From assembly GCA_900769875.1 (NCBI GenBank), contig CAAGII010000029.1:1-6338 (forward strand): a stretch of 6,338 nt of DNA, in the 5' to 3' direction. Each line of letters starts with the position of its first letter. Position 1 is the first letter of the stretch. This DNA comes from Clostridia bacterium. Its GTDB lineage: Bacteria > Bacillota > Clostridia > Christensenellales > Aristaeellaceae. Shown one piece after another: positions 5,785 through 6,338 of this stretch. A program made the translations under genes and the position numbers. The notes beneath the pieces are model-generated. The model was not told the origin of the DNA. It did no database searches and was given only the letters and a program-made list of their open reading frames with translations.

Positions 5785-5812
5785 TTGACTTTCTTTGACT
5801 TTTGACTATCAT
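5784..5812 (+). promoter_or_regulatory. hsp20 promoter with overlapping CtsR-like operator
   Basis: TTGACT (5785-5790) and TATCAT (5807-5812), separated by 16 bp, form a good vegetative promoter. Overlapping it, ATTGACT-TTC-TTTGACT (5784-5800) has the 7-3-7 heptad spacing of the CtsR box in reverse orientation (TTTGACY-NTN-TTTGACY), with a mismatch only at the first base. A third TTTGACT follows directly at 5801-5807. CtsR is the repressor of clp and some small heat-shock genes in Bacillota, so heat-inducible derepression is the expected behaviour. Confidence 0.7.
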
Positions 5813-5819
5813 ATAGTCA
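5803..5819 (+). repeat. Palindrome TGACTAT-CAT-ATAGTCA over the -10 region
   Basis: A perfect 7-bp inverted repeat with a 3-base centre covers the -10 and the probable start site. It shares the TTGACT half with the CtsR-like heptads, so it could be an additional operator in inverted arrangement or a start-site hairpin. Confidence 0.6.
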
Positions 5820-5940
5820 TCGTTCAGAGATGAGCGAGGTGGCCTGTGACCACACCATACGACCTGCGAAAGGCCATGATGCGACCCTACATGACTGGCA
5901 GTGATACCAGCGGTGCAAGGCCAATTGATTGGAGGTTTGC
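5820..5940 (+). promoter_or_regulatory. Structured hsp20 leader, candidate RNA thermosensor
   Basis: About 120 nt separate the promoter from the hsp20 start and hold no convincing gene. Hairpins visible by eye are GTGG/CCAC (5839-5842 with 5850-5853), CTGG/CCAG around a loop at about 5895-5910, and a final one with GCAA (5915-5918) pairing TTGC (5937-5940) and CCAA (5921-5924) pairing TTGG (5929-5932). The last encloses the GGAGG Shine-Dalgarno (5931-5935), half in the stem and half in an internal loop. A weak ribosome-site hairpin at the 3' end of a long small-heat-shock leader is the layout of RNA thermometers; it does not match a named class by sequence. Confidence 0.4.
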
Positions 5941-6338
5941 ATGATGAGCACGTATCTTCCTACCGTTTTCGGCGAAAACCTGATGGATGTCTTTGATGAT
6001 TTCGACCGCAGCTTCTTCCGCGACGTTCGCAACGTCGATCGCGCGCTGTACGGCAAGCACGCACAGCGCGTCATGAAGACGGACGTGAAGGAGACGGAGG
6101 ATGGCTATGAGGTGGACGTTGATCTGCCCGGCTTCAAGAAGGACGAAATCAAGCTGGAGCTGAATCAGGGCTATCTGGTCATCTCCGCGGAGAAATCCCT
6201 GGAGAAGACGAACGAGAACAAGAAGGGCAAGATGCTCCGTCAGGAGCGCTATGCAGGCGTGATGCAGCGCAGCTTCTATGTGGGCGACAGCGTGACGGAA
6301 ACGGACGTCAAGGCGTCCTATGAGAGCGGCGTGCTGCA
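5941..6338 (+). CDS. Hsp20/alpha-crystallin small heat-shock protein, 3' partial
   Basis: An ATP-independent holdase that keeps unfolding proteins soluble during heat stress; cytoplasmic oligomer. The 132 visible codons show an aromatic/acidic N-terminal arm (FGENLMDVFDDFDRSFF, about 10-26), then the alpha-crystallin domain from about residue 46: MKTDVKETEDGYEVDVDLPGF with the DLPGFKKDEI signature at 61-70, the strand YLVISAEKS, the RQERYAGVMQRSF segment at about 100-112, and the start of the AxxxxGVL motif (ASYESGVL, 125-132). The gene runs off the window just before the usual C-terminal end, so perhaps 10-20 residues are missing. Two ATGs stand in tandem at 5941 and 5944; GGAGG at 5931-5935 gives 5-nt or 8-nt spacing, so either may be used. 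It is transcribed from its own CtsR-like promoter and is the resident chromosomal gene next to the inserted element. Confidence 0.93.
   Translation, partial: MMSTYLPTVFGENLMDVFDDFDRSFFRDVRNVDRALYGKHAQRVMKTDVKETEDGYEVDVDLPGFKKDEIKLELNQGYLVISAEKSLEKTNENKKGKMLRQERYAGVMQRSFYVGDSVTETDVKASYESGVL

Noticed and set aside
5830..5904. 24-codon upstream frame (MSEVACDH...) in the hsp20 leader
   Set aside because: No Shine-Dalgarno and only about 10 nt from the predicted transcript start; no feature suggests a leader peptide.
5817..6074. 85-aa minus-strand frame over the hsp20 leader and 5' end
   Set aside because: Antisense to conserved Hsp20 coding and the promoter region; no motif or ribosome binding site supports it.

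Overview
The window looks like the right-hand end of an integrated mobilizable element in the chromosome of a high-GC gut Bacillota (Clostridia-type) bacterium. Three things point to that group: strong GGAGG-type ribosome binding sites, a cargo set (DUF3987 protein, MobV relaxase, cysteine-rich VLP protein, large serine recombinase) typical of Clostridia mobile elements, and a CtsR-like box in front of a clostridial-type small heat-shock gene. All recognisable genes are on the + strand. No rRNA, tRNA or CRISPR array was seen.

Mobile element, about 1-5407. It opens with a DUF3987/YfjI-type P-loop protein whose frame runs off the left edge. A MobV relaxase follows, apparently starting at a CTG codon, then a cysteine-rich VLP-domain protein with two zinc-binding-like CxxC pairs, then a very small gene behind an almost perfect Shine-Dalgarno and an apparent ATC start. 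Next comes a broken frame (3273-3551) encoding a winged-helix-like domain, interrupted by one amber codon and bracketed by two hairpins that share the core AAGCGATAG. The second hairpin is a strong rho-independent terminator. After it, an extended -10 promoter drives a 557-aa large serine recombinase. With relaxase and recombinase present but no type IV secretion genes visible, an integrative mobilizable element (IME) or the end of a larger ICE fits best; the left end is outside the window.

Element/host junction, about 5375-5694. Just after the recombinase stop, in the same frame, lies a decayed copy of the short C-terminal module found on RlmD-type 23S rRNA methyltransferases and some other Clostridia proteins. 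It is broken by the recombinase TGA, a TAG at 5429 and a one-base deletion near 5590. The recombinase C-terminus itself resembles the strand preceding that module (VETVxLLSK-like), so the recombinase 3' end probably overlaps the attachment site and integration joined it to the tail of the target gene.

Flanking chromosome, 5695-6338. An AT-rich stretch leads to a promoter overlapped by a CtsR-like heptad pair and a palindrome, then a leader of about 120 nt ending in a hairpin that contains the Shine-Dalgarno, and finally the 5' part of an Hsp20 small heat-shock protein gene cut by the window end. Transcriptional (CtsR) plus possible thermosensor control of Hsp20 is an inference from these motifs.
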